Source of the DNA: Streptomyces fildesensis
Lineage (GTDB): Bacteria; Actinomycetota; Actinomycetes; Streptomycetales; Streptomycetaceae
Direction of reading: 5' to 3'
Length of the DNA stretch: 64,000 nt
Assembly: GCF_016107395.1 (NCBI RefSeq)
Contig: NZ_JAAIKO010000019.1
Span: 62,001-126,000 of the forward strand
Shown here: piece by piece, positions 36,178-45,681 of the stretch
Numbering within the stretch: position 1 is the first letter of the stretch
Layout of the letters: every line of letters starts with the position of its first letter
Notes under the pieces: generated by a model
Databases searched by the model: none
What the model saw: only the letters and a program-made list of their open reading frames with translations
What the model was told of the DNA's origin: nothing
Position numbers and translations under genes: made by a program

Positions 36178-37059
36178 GTGTACGACCCCGCGCAGTTGAA
36201 GACATTCCTGACCGTCGCGCAGACCCTGAGCTTCACGCAGGCCGCCCGGCGGCTGGGCCTGCGGCAGTCCACCGTGAGCCAGCAGGTGCGGCGGCTGGAG
36301 GAGGCCACCGGGCGCCGGCTCTTCTCCCGCGACACCCACAGCGTCGGCCTGACCGAGGACGGCGAGGCCATGCTCGGCTTCGCCCGCACCATCCTGGAGG
36401 CGAACGAACGGGCCGCCGGCTGGTTCGCGGGCACCCGGCTGCGCGGGCGGCTGCGCTTCGGCGTCTCGGAGGATCTGGCGACGCCGCGGCTGCCGGAGAT
36501 CCTGGAGCGGTTCCGCGGTGACCACCCCGAGGTGGACCTCGAACTGACCGTGGAGCTCTCCGGCACCCTGCGCGAGCGGCTGGGGGCCGGCCATCTGGAC
36601 CTGGTGCTCGCCAAGCGGCTCGGCGAGGGCGGGCCGGGGCAGCTCGTCTGGCGCGACAAGCTGGTGTGGATCGCCGCCGAGGGCCGGCGGCTGCGGCTGG
36701 ATCCCGACCGGCCGGTGCCGCTGATCGTCTATCCGCCGCCCGGCATCACGCGGGCCCGCGCCCTGGACGTCCTCGGCCGGCAGGGCCGCGCCTGGCGGAT
36801 CACCTGCACCAGCCGCTCCCTGAGCGGGCTGACCGCCGCGGCCCTCGCGGGGCTCGGCGTGATGGTGCACGCCCAGGGGCTCATCCCGCCGGGCCTGGCC
36901 CCCGTCCCGGCCCGGGCGGGCCTGCCGGAGCTCGGCGGCGTCGAGTTCGTCCTGCTGCACGGCCGGCGCCGCGGTTCTGCCCCGGACGCGGCCGACGCCG
37001 CGGACGCACTCGCCGCCGCGATCCTGGCGGCGGGCGACCGGCTGCACCGGGCCGTGTGA
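36178..37059 (+). CDS. LysR family transcriptional regulator
   Basis: A 293-residue protein with a GTG start. N-terminal HTH: TLSFTQAARRLGLRQSTVSQ then QVRRLEEATGRRLFSRD, followed by the periplasmic-binding-like effector domain (LRFGVSEDLATPRLPEILER). It is divergent from the SBF-like transporter, the usual LysR arrangement. A gene-fragment stretch lies downstream. Confidence 0.88.
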   Translation: MYDPAQLKTFLTVAQTLSFTQAARRLGLRQSTVSQQVRRLEEATGRRLFSRDTHSVGLTEDGEAMLGFARTILEANERAAGWFAGTRLRGRLRFGVSEDLATPRLPEILERFRGDHPEVDLELTVELSGTLRERLGAGHLDLVLAKRLGEGGPGQLVWRDKLVWIAAEGRRLRLDPDRPVPLIVYPPPGITRARALDVLGRQGRAWRITCTSRSLSGLTAAALAGLGVMVHAQGLIPPGLAPVPARAGLPELGGVEFVLLHGRRRGSAPDAADAADALAAAILAAGDRLHRAV

Positions 37060-37086
37060 GCTCTTCAGGCCGGGAGGACGGCCGAC

Positions 37087-37340
37087 TCAGCGCCGCCGCT
37101 CCTCGTACGCCCAGGTGCTTGACGCGGCGCAGCGTGGGCGCGGTCTCGACGTGCTGGACGCCGTCGAGCGCTCCGATCTTCTTGCTGAGCGGTAGAGGTG
37201 CGCGGTGTCGCGGCACAGGGCGGCGGCGAAGAGGTTCGACGAGCCGGTGGTCGCGCAGGCGAAGGCGACCTCGCTGTGCTCGGAGAGCGCCTGGCCGACG
37301 GCGGACAGGGCGGAGGGCCGCACGGTGAGCCAGAGCACGG
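37087..37340 (-). pseudogene. Lrp/AsnC effector-domain remnant
   Basis: Minus-strand frames carry ALSEHSEVAFACATTGSSNL then CRDTAHLYR, a second frame with LSKKIGALDGVQHVETAPTL and RRVK, and return to EERRR before the stop. That order is the C-terminal RAM domain of an Lrp/AsnC regulator, broken by two frameshifts and missing its HTH. Confidence 0.65.
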
Positions 37341-37342
37341 CG

Positions 37343-37500
37343 TGCGCTCGTCACGGCCGCGCTGGGCGGCAGGTTCCTGCACGGCGCCCCGTACCGGCTG
37401 GTGATCGGGATCGGGCTGGTGCTGATCGGGCTGGGCGCGTTCGGCCAGAGCCCGCTGGACGCCGGCTCAGGCTGGGCCTCGCTCAGCGCCGTGCTGCTCC
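37343..37500 (+). pseudogene. MFS transporter fragment
   Basis: About 50 codons, GGRFLHGAPYRLVIGIGLVL and IGLGAFGQSPLDAGSGWASL, match a membrane helix and loop of DHA2-type MFS exporters. No start and no continuation beyond about 37500. The rest up to 37830 (about 330 nt) holds nothing I recognise. Confidence 0.5.
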
Positions 37501-37830
37501 TCGTGAAGACCCCCGCGGCCCGGCCCGTGGTGCCCGCTCCGGCGGGCGAGGGAGCGGCTTACGGGACGGAATCGGGGTCCCTCCCCGCTCCGGCTTCCGC
37601 TGTAGAGCGGCGGTAACCGGTTGGCGCAGATTTGGTGGAGATCGGCGGGGCCGGACAACCTTCGGGGGTCCGGCCCTCGGTCGTACTCCCTTGCGACAAC
37701 CGGGAACCAGTGCCCTACCAGCACAGATGTCCGAAAGTACTGGTGCGGACCAAGCCCTCCCGCCCGGTCGGCGGATCAGGTAGCTTACGGGCCGCCCGCC
37801 GGACAGGCCCAGCGGCTCGAGGAGCACCAG

Positions 37831-39654
37831 TTGCGCGAGTTCACCGTTCCCCCGATGGCCACGGCGCCCCAGGTCGGAGGACTGGCGGACGCGGTGTTCA
37901 ACAACGCTGCCGACCACCCGGACCAGGTGGTGCTCGGCCGCAGGGTGGACGGGCACTGGCAGGACGTGACCGCGCTCGAGTTCCGCGACGAGGTCGTGGC
38001 CGTCGCGAAGGGCCTGCTCGCCAACGGGGTGCGCTTCGGCGACCGCGTCGCGATCATGTCCCGCACCCGCTACGAGTGGACCGTCTTCGACTTCGCGCTG
38101 TGGACCATCGGCGCCCAGCCGGTCCCCGTATACCCGACGTCCTCCCTCGACCAGGTGCGCTGGATGCTGCACGACTCGGGCGCGGTCGCCTGCGTCGTGG
38201 AGCACGAGGACCACGCGATGACGATCGGTGCCGCCGTCGACGAGCTGCCGCAGCTGAGCCGGCTGTGGCAGCTCGACGCCGGCTGTGTCGAGGAGCTCGC
38301 CGCGGCGGGCACCCACATCGGCGACGAGGTGATCGACCGGCACCGGCTCGCGGTCACCCCGGACGCGACGGCCACCATCATCTACACCTCGGGCACCACC
38401 GGCCGGCCCAAGGGCTGCGTCCTGAGCCACGGCAACTTCATGGCCGAGGCGGACAACGTGGTGGCCCGCTGGGAGACGGTCTTCGCGAACAAGCCGGGCG
38501 AGGAGCCGTCCACCCTGCTCTTCCTGCCGCTCGCGCACGTCTTCGGGCGGATGGTGGAGGTGGCGTGCGTCCGGCACCGGATCCGGCTCGGGCACCAGCC
38601 GAGCATGACCGCCGCCGACCTGCTGCCGGACCTGGCCGTCTTCCGGCCGACGTTCGTCCTGGCCGTCCCCTACGTCTTCGAGAAGGTCTTCCAGGCGGCG
38701 CGCCGCAAGGCGGAGGCGGACGGCAAGCTCGGCCCGTTCGACAAGTCGGTGGAGATCGCCGTGCGGTACGCGGAGGCCGTGGAGGCCAAGGCGTTCGGCA
38801 CCGGCCACGGCCCGAGCGCGGCCCTGCGGATGCAGCACCAGATCTACGACAAGCTCGTCTTCAGCAAGGTGCGGGACGCGCTCGGCGGCCGGGTGCGGCA
38901 CGCGATCTCCGGCGGCTCGGCGATGGAGCGCCGGCTCGGGCTGTTCTTCAGCGGCGCGGGAGTGACGATCTACGAGGGCTACGGCCTCACCGAGACCACC
39001 GCCGCCGCCACCGCCAACCCGCCCGAGCAGACCCGCTTCGGCACGGTGGGCCAGCCGGTGCCGGGCACCACCGTGCACATCGCGGAGGACGGCGAGATCT
39101 GGCTGAGCGGCGGCCAGATCTTCCAGGGGTATCTGAACAACCCGCGGGCCACCTCCGAGGTGCTCGGCGACGGCTGGCTGGCGACCGGCGACATCGGCGC
39201 ACTCGACGAGGAGGGCTATCTGACCATCACCGGCCGCAAGAAGGAGATCCTGGTCACCAGCGGCGGCAAGAGCGTCTCGCCGAGCGGTCTGGAGGACCGG
39301 GTTCGGTCCCATCCGCTGATCGCGCAGTGCGTGGCGGTCGGCAACAACCGGCCGTTCATCGCCGCGCTGGTGACACTCGACCCGGACGCCGTCGGACACT
39401 GGCTGACGATGCGCGGCAAGCCGCGGCTGCCGGACGAGGAACTGGTCCACGACCCGGATCTGGAGACCGAGATCCGGCGGGCGGTGGTCGCCGCCAACAC
39501 CCTGGTCTCACAGGCCGAGTCGATCCGTACGTTCCGGATCCTGGCCGCCCAGTTCTCCGAGGAGCGCGGGCTGCTGACGCCGTCGCTGAAGCTGAAGCGC
39601 AAGGCGATCGAGAAGGCGTTCCCGGAGGAGATCGAGGCGCTCTACCGGGGCTGA
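37831..39654 (+). CDS. Long-chain acyl-CoA synthetase (AMP-dependent ligase)
   Basis: A 607-residue protein. I choose TTG 37831: GAGGAG lies 6 nt upstream and homologues begin M-R-E-F-T-V-P-P; longer frames start in noise. AMP-binding motif IIYTSGTTGRPKGC (about 186-198), YEGYGLTETTA (about 380), GWLATGDIG and the catalytic lysine near the C-terminus (TPSLKLKRK). It activates fatty acids (or related acids) as acyl-CoA. It heads a group with a Liv-type ABC transporter, a common actinobacterial pairing suggesting uptake plus activation of a carboxylic acid. Confidence 0.88.
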   Translation: MREFTVPPMATAPQVGGLADAVFNNAADHPDQVVLGRRVDGHWQDVTALEFRDEVVAVAKGLLANGVRFGDRVAIMSRTRYEWTVFDFALWTIGAQPVPVYPTSSLDQVRWMLHDSGAVACVVEHEDHAMTIGAAVDELPQLSRLWQLDAGCVEELAAAGTHIGDEVIDRHRLAVTPDATATIIYTSGTTGRPKGCVLSHGNFMAEADNVVARWETVFANKPGEEPSTLLFLPLAHVFGRMVEVACVRHRIRLGHQPSMTAADLLPDLAVFRPTFVLAVPYVFEKVFQAARRKAEADGKLGPFDKSVEIAVRYAEAVEAKAFGTGHGPSAALRMQHQIYDKLVFSKVRDALGGRVRHAISGGSAMERRLGLFFSGAGVTIYEGYGLTETTAAATANPPEQTRFGTVGQPVPGTTVHIAEDGEIWLSGGQIFQGYLNNPRATSEVLGDGWLATGDIGALDEEGYLTITGRKKEILVTSGGKSVSPSGLEDRVRSHPLIAQCVAVGNNRPFIAALVTLDPDAVGHWLTMRGKPRLPDEELVHDPDLETEIRRAVVAANTLVSQAESIRTFRILAAQFSEERGLLTPSLKLKRKAIEKAFPEEIEALYRG

Positions 39655-39740
39655 CGCCACCCGGACCGGGAACCGACCGGGAGCCGGTCGGAGAGCGGAT
39701 CCACATCTGATGGATCGTCACATGATGTTGGATTATTCAT

Positions 39741-39753
39741 TGACGGACCGTCA
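39741..39753. promoter_or_regulatory. Perfect TGACGG-A-CCGTCA palindrome
   Basis: A 13-bp perfect palindrome 50 nt upstream of the binding-protein start, in the only spacer of this transporter group. A plausible TetR-type operator; the regulator is not in view. Confidence 0.45.
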
Positions 39754-39802
39754 GGTCGACCGCAGAATGCAGGAACTCATCCGGCCCCGGAGGGATCCTG
39801 AC

Positions 39803-41059
39803 GTGTCGCGACCGATCCGCTTCCTCGCCGCAGCCGCGGCCTCGCTGCTGCTCGCCACCGCCTGCAACTCCGCCTCCACCAGCGCCTCCCCGCAGGACAA
39901 GGCCGGCGCGTCCGCCCGGGGTGTCACCGCTGACTCGATCACCGTCGGCGGCATCGTCTCCAAGACCTCGTCGAGCGGGTACAGCAAGGCCGACACCGAT
40001 CTCGGGGCCAAGGCCCGCTTCCAGCGCGCCAACGACGAGGGCGGCGTCAACGGGCGGAAGATCGACTACCTGGGCGCGGAGGACGACGGGCAGGACCCCA
40101 GCCGCAACCTGGCCGCCGCCCGCAAGCTCGTCCAGCAGGACAAGGTCTTCTCGGTCGTGCCGATGAGCTCGGTCACCTTCTCCGGCGCCGACTTCCTGCA
40201 GCAGCAGAAGGTGCCGGTCTTCGGCTGGGGCACGCTGCCCGCCTTCTGCGGCCCCGCCACCACCTACGGCTTCAACGGCTGCCTGGTCCCGAGCCCCGGC
40301 GGCACCATCACCCAGTCCTGGCCCGAGAGCCTGGCCCAGGCGCTCGGCGGCGCCAAGGACCGGAGCGTGGCGCTGATCGCCGCCGACAGCGACGCGGGCA
40401 AGTTCGGCATCAGGACGTACACCCAGGGCTTCACGGCCGCCGGCTTCAAGGTCACGTACGCCAAGGCCTCGGTCCCGGCCGCCGCCGCGCCGAGCGACTG
40501 GTCCGCGTACACCGGGGAGATCCTGAAGAGCAACGGCGGCAAGGCGCCGAACGCGGTCGTCTCCGTGATGCAGACCCCGCAGAACATCGGCCTGTTCACC
40601 GCCCTCAAGCGGGCCGGGTTCCACGGCGCGCTCTCCGACCCGACCGACTACGACCCCGGGCTGCTCGCCAAGGCCACCACCGCGCAGGCGCTCGACGGCG
40701 TCTACGTCCTGGTGCAGTTCGAGCCCTTCGAGTCGACGAGCCCGGCCATCGCGCAGTTCCTCAAGGACGTCCGGAAGGTCGGCGGCGCGGATGTCCGCCC
40801 CAACCTCCATATGATGACCGGCTATCTGTCGGCCGACCTCTTCCTGGCCATCGCGAAGAAGACGGGCCGGGACCTGACCACCGCCACCTTCCAGAAGGCG
40901 GCCGACAGCTTCTCGGACACCGGCAGCCCGGCGGGCGAGCGGAGCTTCCCCAAGGGACACACCCAGGGCTTCGGCTGCGGCAGCCTGGTGCGGCTCAAGG
41001 GCGGGACGTACGAGGTCGCCGTGCCGTTCAAGTGCTACCCCGCCATCCCGTTCACGTAG
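39803..41059 (+). CDS. Liv-type ABC transporter substrate-binding lipoprotein
   Basis: A 418-residue protein. I choose GTG 39803, which puts a classic lipoprotein signal first: basic start, hydrophobic AAAAASLLL and lipobox LATAC. An ATG at 39710 would add 31 residues ahead of the signal. The mature part matches type I periplasmic-binding proteins of the branched-chain amino acid family (DSITVGGIVSKTSSSGYSKA; AEDDGQDPSRNLAAARKLVQ). Ligand unknown; the neighbouring acyl-CoA ligase hints at a carboxylic acid. The cluster runs on to the fused permease gene. Confidence 0.85.
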   Translation: MSRPIRFLAAAAASLLLATACNSASTSASPQDKAGASARGVTADSITVGGIVSKTSSSGYSKADTDLGAKARFQRANDEGGVNGRKIDYLGAEDDGQDPSRNLAAARKLVQQDKVFSVVPMSSVTFSGADFLQQQKVPVFGWGTLPAFCGPATTYGFNGCLVPSPGGTITQSWPESLAQALGGAKDRSVALIAADSDAGKFGIRTYTQGFTAAGFKVTYAKASVPAAAAPSDWSAYTGEILKSNGGKAPNAVVSVMQTPQNIGLFTALKRAGFHGALSDPTDYDPGLLAKATTAQALDGVYVLVQFEPFESTSPAIAQFLKDVRKVGGADVRPNLHMMTGYLSADLFLAIAKKTGRDLTTATFQKAADSFSDTGSPAGERSFPKGHTQGFGCGSLVRLKGGTYEVAVPFKCYPAIPFT

Positions 41060-41137
41060 GGGACAGGTGCTGGGCCTGCCCTGCACCCCCTCCTCAGGTA
41101 GTCACGTAGTGATGAACGACCGCGGAAGGCAGTGGCC

Positions 41138-43894
41138 ATGGGAGACCTGCTGGGTTTCGTACTGAGCGGCCTGGTGTCGGGGGCGCTCTACGCGCTGCTG
41201 GCGACGGGACTCGTCCTGTCGTACTCCGCCTCGGGCCTGTTCAACTTCGCGCACGGCGCGACCGCGTACCTGTGCGCGCTGGGCTACTACGAACTGCACT
41301 CCGGTTTCGGCTGGCCGGCCGTCCCCGCGGCGCTGCTGCTGGTCGTGGTCGTCGCGCCGGCCACCGGCTGGGCGCTGGACCGGGCGATGTTCCGGAAGCT
41401 GGCGAAGGCCGGAGAGACCGCGCAGATCGTGGCGACCATCGGGCTGCTCGTCGCGCTGCCGGCGGCCGGGCTGTGGGCCGTGGAACTCCTGCGGGACGCG
41501 GGGGTCTCGGTACAGCCCGCCGAGAACCAGTTCGGACTGCCGGGCGTCGGGCCCAGTCCGGCGAGGTCCTGGCAGCTCATGGACGGGGTAGGCGTCGACT
41601 CCGACCAGCTGATCACCTGGATCACCACAGCGGTCGTCGCGCTCGGTCTGTGGGTGCTGCTCCGGCACACCACGCTCGGCCTGCGGCTGCGCGCGGCCGT
41701 CGACAACCGGTCGCTGACCGAGCTGCGCGGGATCAGCGCGGACCGGCTGTCGTCGATCGCCTGGATGCTGTCGTCGGCGCTGGCCGGACTCGCCGGGGTG
41801 CTCGCCACCCCGCTGCTCGGCCTGTCCGCGCACGACTACACGCTCTTCCTCTTCGTGTCCGCGACGGCCGCCGTCCTCGGCCGCTTCGCGTCGGTCCCGC
41901 TCGCCTTCGCCGGCGGCCTCGCGCTCGGCGTCCTGCAGAACCTTGCCGCCGGATACGCCTCCTTCGCGGACCGGATCACCGGATTCCGCACCGCCGTTCC
42001 GTTCTTCCTGCTCTTCGCGGGACTGCTGCTGATGGCCCGCCGGCAGCGCGCGGCGGGCACGGCCGCGGCGGACGTCACCACCCCCGACTATCTGGCGGGG
42101 GCGTCCTGGGCGCGGCGCTGGGGGCCCTGGGCGGCGGCCGCCGCGCTGCTCGCCCTCGCCTTCTACACCGTCACCACCCCGTTCTGGAGCGGTCTGCTGA
42201 CCCAAGGGCTGGCGATCTCCCTGGTGTTCGTCTCGTTCACGCTGGTCACCGGGCTCGGCGCGATGGTGAGTCTCGCGCAGGCGACGTTCGTGACCGGCGC
42301 CGCGCTGGTGGCCGGGCTGCTGATGAGCCACGGCTGGCCGTTCGTCGCGGCGGCGGCCGTCGGGACCTGTGTCGCGGCGGTGCTCGGCGCGCTGGTGGCG
42401 CTGCCCGCGCTGCGGCTGGGCGGCCGGAGCCTCGCGCTCGCCACCCTCGCGCTGGCCTTCCTCGCCGACCAGGTGCTGTTCCAGCTGGGCCGGCTGCGCA
42501 ACGGCGACGCGGGCTGGTCGGTCCCGCGCCCCGTCCTGGGCCCGGTCGACCTCGCCGACGACCGGGCGATGGGCGTCGCCCTGATCGTGCTGCTGTCGGC
42601 GGTCGTCGCGGCGCTCAGCGCGCTGCGCGGCTCGGCGACCGGCCGCGCGATCCTCGCGGTACGGTCGGCGCCCGCCGCCGCCATGGCGTCCGGGATCTCG
42701 GTGGTCCGCACGAAGCTGGTGCTCTTCGCCCTGTCCGCGGGGCTCGCCGGCTTCGGCGGCGTCATGTACGCCTCCTACAACACCCGCATCACCGCGACGG
42801 ACTTCACCGCGCTGACCGGTCTGGTCTGGCTGGCGGTGGTCGTCGCCGCCGGGTTGCGGAGACCGCAGTTCGCGGTGGTCGCCGGGCTGGTCTTCGCGAT
42901 CGTCCCGCATCTCTTCCAGACCTACGTCACCGACTCCGCGCACCTGCCGGTCATCCTCTTCGGCCTGGCCGGACTCGCCCTCGCCAACGACCCCGACGGC
43001 TACTGCGCGGCGGTCTCCGTGCGGCTGCGCAGACGGCGGGCGGAGGGAGCGGCACGGATCGAGCGGACCACGGCAGACCTTCCCTCGCCCACACCGCGCC
43101 GTCCGCTCGCAGCGGCCCCCGCCACCTCCCGGCCGCCCGCGCTCGAACTGCGCGGCGTGCACGCGGGATACGACGGGGCCTCCGTCCTGCACGGGGTGGA
43201 CCTGACCGTCCGGCCCGGTGAGATCCTGGCGCTGCTGGGTCCCAACGGGGCGGGCAAGAGCACCGTCTGCCGGGTCGCCGCCGGGATCCTCCAACCCGCG
43301 CACGGCACCGTACTGACGCACGGCAGGGACGGCACCCGCGAGGGTCCGGTGCGGCGCTCCCGCGACGGAGTCCTGCTCGCGCCCGAGGGCCGCGGGATCT
43401 TCCCCGCGCTGACCATCGAGGAGAACCTGACGCTGTATCTGCCCGGCCGGACCGCGCGCGGGCAGGTCTACGAACGCTTCCCGCAGCTCGCGGCGCGGCG
43501 CGGGGTCCTCGCCGGGTCGCTGTCGGGCGGCGAGCAGCAGATGCTGGCGCTGGCCCCGCTGCTGCAGCGGCCGCCGAAGGTCCTGATCGCCGACGAACCC
43601 TCGCTGGGGCTCGCCCCGCGCGTCGTCGACGAGGTCTTCGCCGTACTCACCGAACTGCGCGCTGCGGGCACCGCGCTGCTGCTCGTCGAGGAGAAGGCGG
43701 CGGAGGTGCTGGGTCTCGCCGACACCGTCGCGTATCTGTCGTCCGGCCGGGTGTCGTGGTGCGGCCCGCGCGCGGAGGTGGAGACGGACCGGCTGACCGA
43801 GGCGTACCTCGGCATCGCGGCCCCGGCGGGCACCGGGCCGGGCGGAAGGACCGATGTGGACGTCGACGGGGAGGTGGCCGGCCGTGACCGGTGA
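41138..43894 (+). CDS. LivH-LivM-LivF fusion: two permeases and an ATPase in one chain
   Basis: A 918-residue fusion. ATG 41138 has GGAAGG 8 nt upstream; GTG 41132 is possible. Residues about 1-300 are a LivH-type permease (SYSASGLFNFAHGATAYLCA), about 330-620 a LivM-type permease (VSLAQATFVTGAALVAGLLM), then a linker with low complexity (630-665) and a LivF-type ATPase: Walker A LLGPNGAGKST (about 703), signature SLSGGEQQMLAL (about 790) and Walker B VLIADEPSLGL. In most bacteria these are three separate genes. The stop overlaps the next ATPase gene by 11 nt. Confidence 0.85.
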   Translation: MGDLLGFVLSGLVSGALYALLATGLVLSYSASGLFNFAHGATAYLCALGYYELHSGFGWPAVPAALLLVVVVAPATGWALDRAMFRKLAKAGETAQIVATIGLLVALPAAGLWAVELLRDAGVSVQPAENQFGLPGVGPSPARSWQLMDGVGVDSDQLITWITTAVVALGLWVLLRHTTLGLRLRAAVDNRSLTELRGISADRLSSIAWMLSSALAGLAGVLATPLLGLSAHDYTLFLFVSATAAVLGRFASVPLAFAGGLALGVLQNLAAGYASFADRITGFRTAVPFFLLFAGLLLMARRQRAAGTAAADVTTPDYLAGASWARRWGPWAAAAALLALAFYTVTTPFWSGLLTQGLAISLVFVSFTLVTGLGAMVSLAQATFVTGAALVAGLLMSHGWPFVAAAAVGTCVAAVLGALVALPALRLGGRSLALATLALAFLADQVLFQLGRLRNGDAGWSVPRPVLGPVDLADDRAMGVALIVLLSAVVAALSALRGSATGRAILAVRSAPAAAMASGISVVRTKLVLFALSAGLAGFGGVMYASYNTRITATDFTALTGLVWLAVVVAAGLRRPQFAVVAGLVFAIVPHLFQTYVTDSAHLPVILFGLAGLALANDPDGYCAAVSVRLRRRRAEGAARIERTTADLPSPTPRRPLAAAPATSRPPALELRGVHAGYDGASVLHGVDLTVRPGEILALLGPNGAGKSTVCRVAAGILQPAHGTVLTHGRDGTREGPVRRSRDGVLLAPEGRGIFPALTIEENLTLYLPGRTARGQVYERFPQLAARRGVLAGSLSGGEQQMLALAPLLQRPPKVLIADEPSLGLAPRVVDEVFAVLTELRAAGTALLLVEEKAAEVLGLADTVAYLSSGRVSWCGPRAEVETDRLTEAYLGIAAPAGTGPGGRTDVDVDGEVAGRDR

Positions 43895-44657
43895 GGTGCT
43901 GCGGGCGGACGGCATCGGCGTGCGGTTCGGCGGCGTCCGCGCCCTGGACGGGGTCGGCCTCGGCGTTCGCGCGGGCGAGGTGTGCGGGCTGATCGGCCCG
44001 AACGGCGCGGGGAAGACCACGTTCTTCGACGCCGTGTCCGGCATCCGCCGCCCCGACGAGGGCCGGGTGCTGCTGGACGGCCGGGACATCACCGGCCGCT
44101 CCCCGGTCTGGCGCGCCCGGCACGGGCTGCGCCGCACGTTCCAGCGCCAGCAGCTGTTCGGGCAGCTCACGGTCACCGACAATCTCGTCGTCGCCCAGGA
44201 GTGGGACGGCGGCGGAGGGGGTCTCGCGGCCGATCTGGTGTCGGCGCCGTCCCGGCGGTCGCGGGAACGGACCCGCCGGTCCCGGGCCGAGCAGGTGCTG
44301 CGCCAGTGCGGTCTGTACGACCTGCGGTCGGTGTACGCGGGAACGCTCCCGGTGGGCCAGGCCCGGATGGTCGAGGTCGCCCGCGCGCTGGCGGACCCGC
44401 CCCGGGTCCTGCTGCTGGACGAGCCCGCCTCGGGGATGTCGGGCGCGGAGCGCGAGCAGCTGGCCGATGTCGTACGGCGGCTCGCCGGGCAGGAGGGGTG
44501 CGCGGTGCTGCTCGTCGAGCACAATGTGGCCTTCGTGATGGAGCTGTGCGCCCGGGTCGTCGTCCTGGATCTCGGCACGGTGCTCGCGCAGGGCAGCCCC
44601 GCTCAGGTGAGGGCCGATCCGGCGGTACGGGACGCCTATCTGGGGACGACCGCCTGA
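43884..44657 (+). CDS. ABC transporter ATP-binding protein, LivG type
   Basis: A 257-residue ATPase. GTG 43884 is chosen for the upstream GGGGAGG; it overlaps the preceding gene. Walker A LIGPNGAGKTTFFDAVSG, the LivG feature RTFQRQQLFGQLTVTDNLVV and Walker B VLLLDEPASGM. The signature region reads GTLPVGQARMVEVARALA, where the usual LSGGQ is altered. It pairs with the fused permease/ATPase as the second nucleotide-binding subunit. Confidence 0.88.
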   Translation: MTGEVLRADGIGVRFGGVRALDGVGLGVRAGEVCGLIGPNGAGKTTFFDAVSGIRRPDEGRVLLDGRDITGRSPVWRARHGLRRTFQRQQLFGQLTVTDNLVVAQEWDGGGGGLAADLVSAPSRRSRERTRRSRAEQVLRQCGLYDLRSVYAGTLPVGQARMVEVARALADPPRVLLLDEPASGMSGAEREQLADVVRRLAGQEGCAVLLVEHNVAFVMELCARVVVLDLGTVLAQGSPAQVRADPAVRDAYLGTTA

Positions 44658-44778
44658 CCGGCGGGTCCGCAGGTGGCTCCGGCGATCCCGGCAACGTTTA
44701 CGGAGAACGGGAATGGAGGTCCGGAGGACATGGTTGGACCAGGAACCCCCATGAACGTCAACGTTAGGATCGCCGCTC

Positions 44779-45609
44779 GTGAGCAGCAAGGTCCCCTTCA
44801 TCACCCTCAACAACGGCGTCCGGATGCCGCAGCTCGGTTTCGGTGTCTGGCAGGTGCCGGACGACGAGGCCACGGCCGCTGTCACCACCGCGCTGGAGGC
44901 CGGGTACCGCAGCATCGACACCGCCGCGATCTACGGCAACGAGGAGGGCACCGGTAGGGCGATCGCCACCTCCGGTGTGCCGCGCGAAGAACTCTTCATC
45001 ACGACGAAGCTGTGGAACAACGCGCACGGATTCGACCAGGCCCTGGCGGCCTTCGACGACTCGCTGGCCAAGCTGGGCCTCGACTACGTCGACCTCTACC
45101 TGATCCACTGGCCGACGCCGGCCCGCGATCTGTACGCCGACACGTGGCGCGCCCTGGAGAAGATCCAGGCGGACGGTCGCGCCAGGACCATTGGCGTCTC
45201 CAACTTCGGCCCCGCGCAGCTGCGCCGCGTCCTGGACGAGGGTTCGATCGTCCCGGCCGTCAACCAGGTCGAGCTGCACCCGGACTTCGCCCAGGCCCCG
45301 CTGCGCGCCGTCCATGCCGAGCACGGCATCGCCACCGAGGCGTGGTCGCCGCTCGGCCAGGGCAAGGGTCTGCTGGACGAACCGGTGATCGGCACGATCG
45401 CGCAGCGGCTCGGCCGCACCCCGGCCCAGGTCGTGCTGCGCTGGCACCTGCAGATCGGCAATGTCGTGATCCCCAAGTCCGTGACGCCGTCCCGGATCAA
45501 GGAGAACATCGACGTGTTCGACTTCGAGCTGACCGACGCCGACATGGCGGCCCTCGCCGGTCTCGACGCGGGCAACCGCATCGGCCCGGACCCCGAGACG
45601 GTCAACTGA
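44779..45609 (+). CDS. Aldo/keto reductase
   Basis: A 276-residue NADPH-dependent reductase. Catalytic tetrad visible: Asp in SIDTAAIYGNEEG with the Tyr in AIYGN, Lys in ITTKLWN and His in LIHWPTP. The coenzyme-binding C-terminus is IPKSVTPSRIKENIDVFDFE. GTG start. It probably reduces an aldehyde or ketone; the substrate is open. Followed by a terminator. Confidence 0.9.
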   Translation: MSSKVPFITLNNGVRMPQLGFGVWQVPDDEATAAVTTALEAGYRSIDTAAIYGNEEGTGRAIATSGVPREELFITTKLWNNAHGFDQALAAFDDSLAKLGLDYVDLYLIHWPTPARDLYADTWRALEKIQADGRARTIGVSNFGPAQLRRVLDEGSIVPAVNQVELHPDFAQAPLRAVHAEHGIATEAWSPLGQGKGLLDEPVIGTIAQRLGRTPAQVVLRWHLQIGNVVIPKSVTPSRIKENIDVFDFELTDADMAALAGLDAGNRIGPDPETVN

Positions 45610-45620
45610 CCGCATGCTCC

Positions 45621-45650
45621 GATGGCCGCACCCGTTCGGGTGCCGCCATC
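45621..45650 (+). terminator. Terminator after aldo/keto reductase
   Basis: GATGGC-C-GCACCC pairs with GGGTGC-C-GCCATC around GTTC, a 12-bp stem with one C-C mismatch, between convergent genes. Confidence 0.7.
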
Positions 45651-45681
45651 GTCATGTCCGGTTCAGGTGCAGGAGCGGGGG

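Noticed and set aside
41102-44578. Very long minus-strand open frame (over 1100 codons) opposite the ABC transporter genes
   Set aside because: Low-complexity Arg/Gly/Pro-rich translation without motifs; a GC-bias shadow of the real plus-strand genes.
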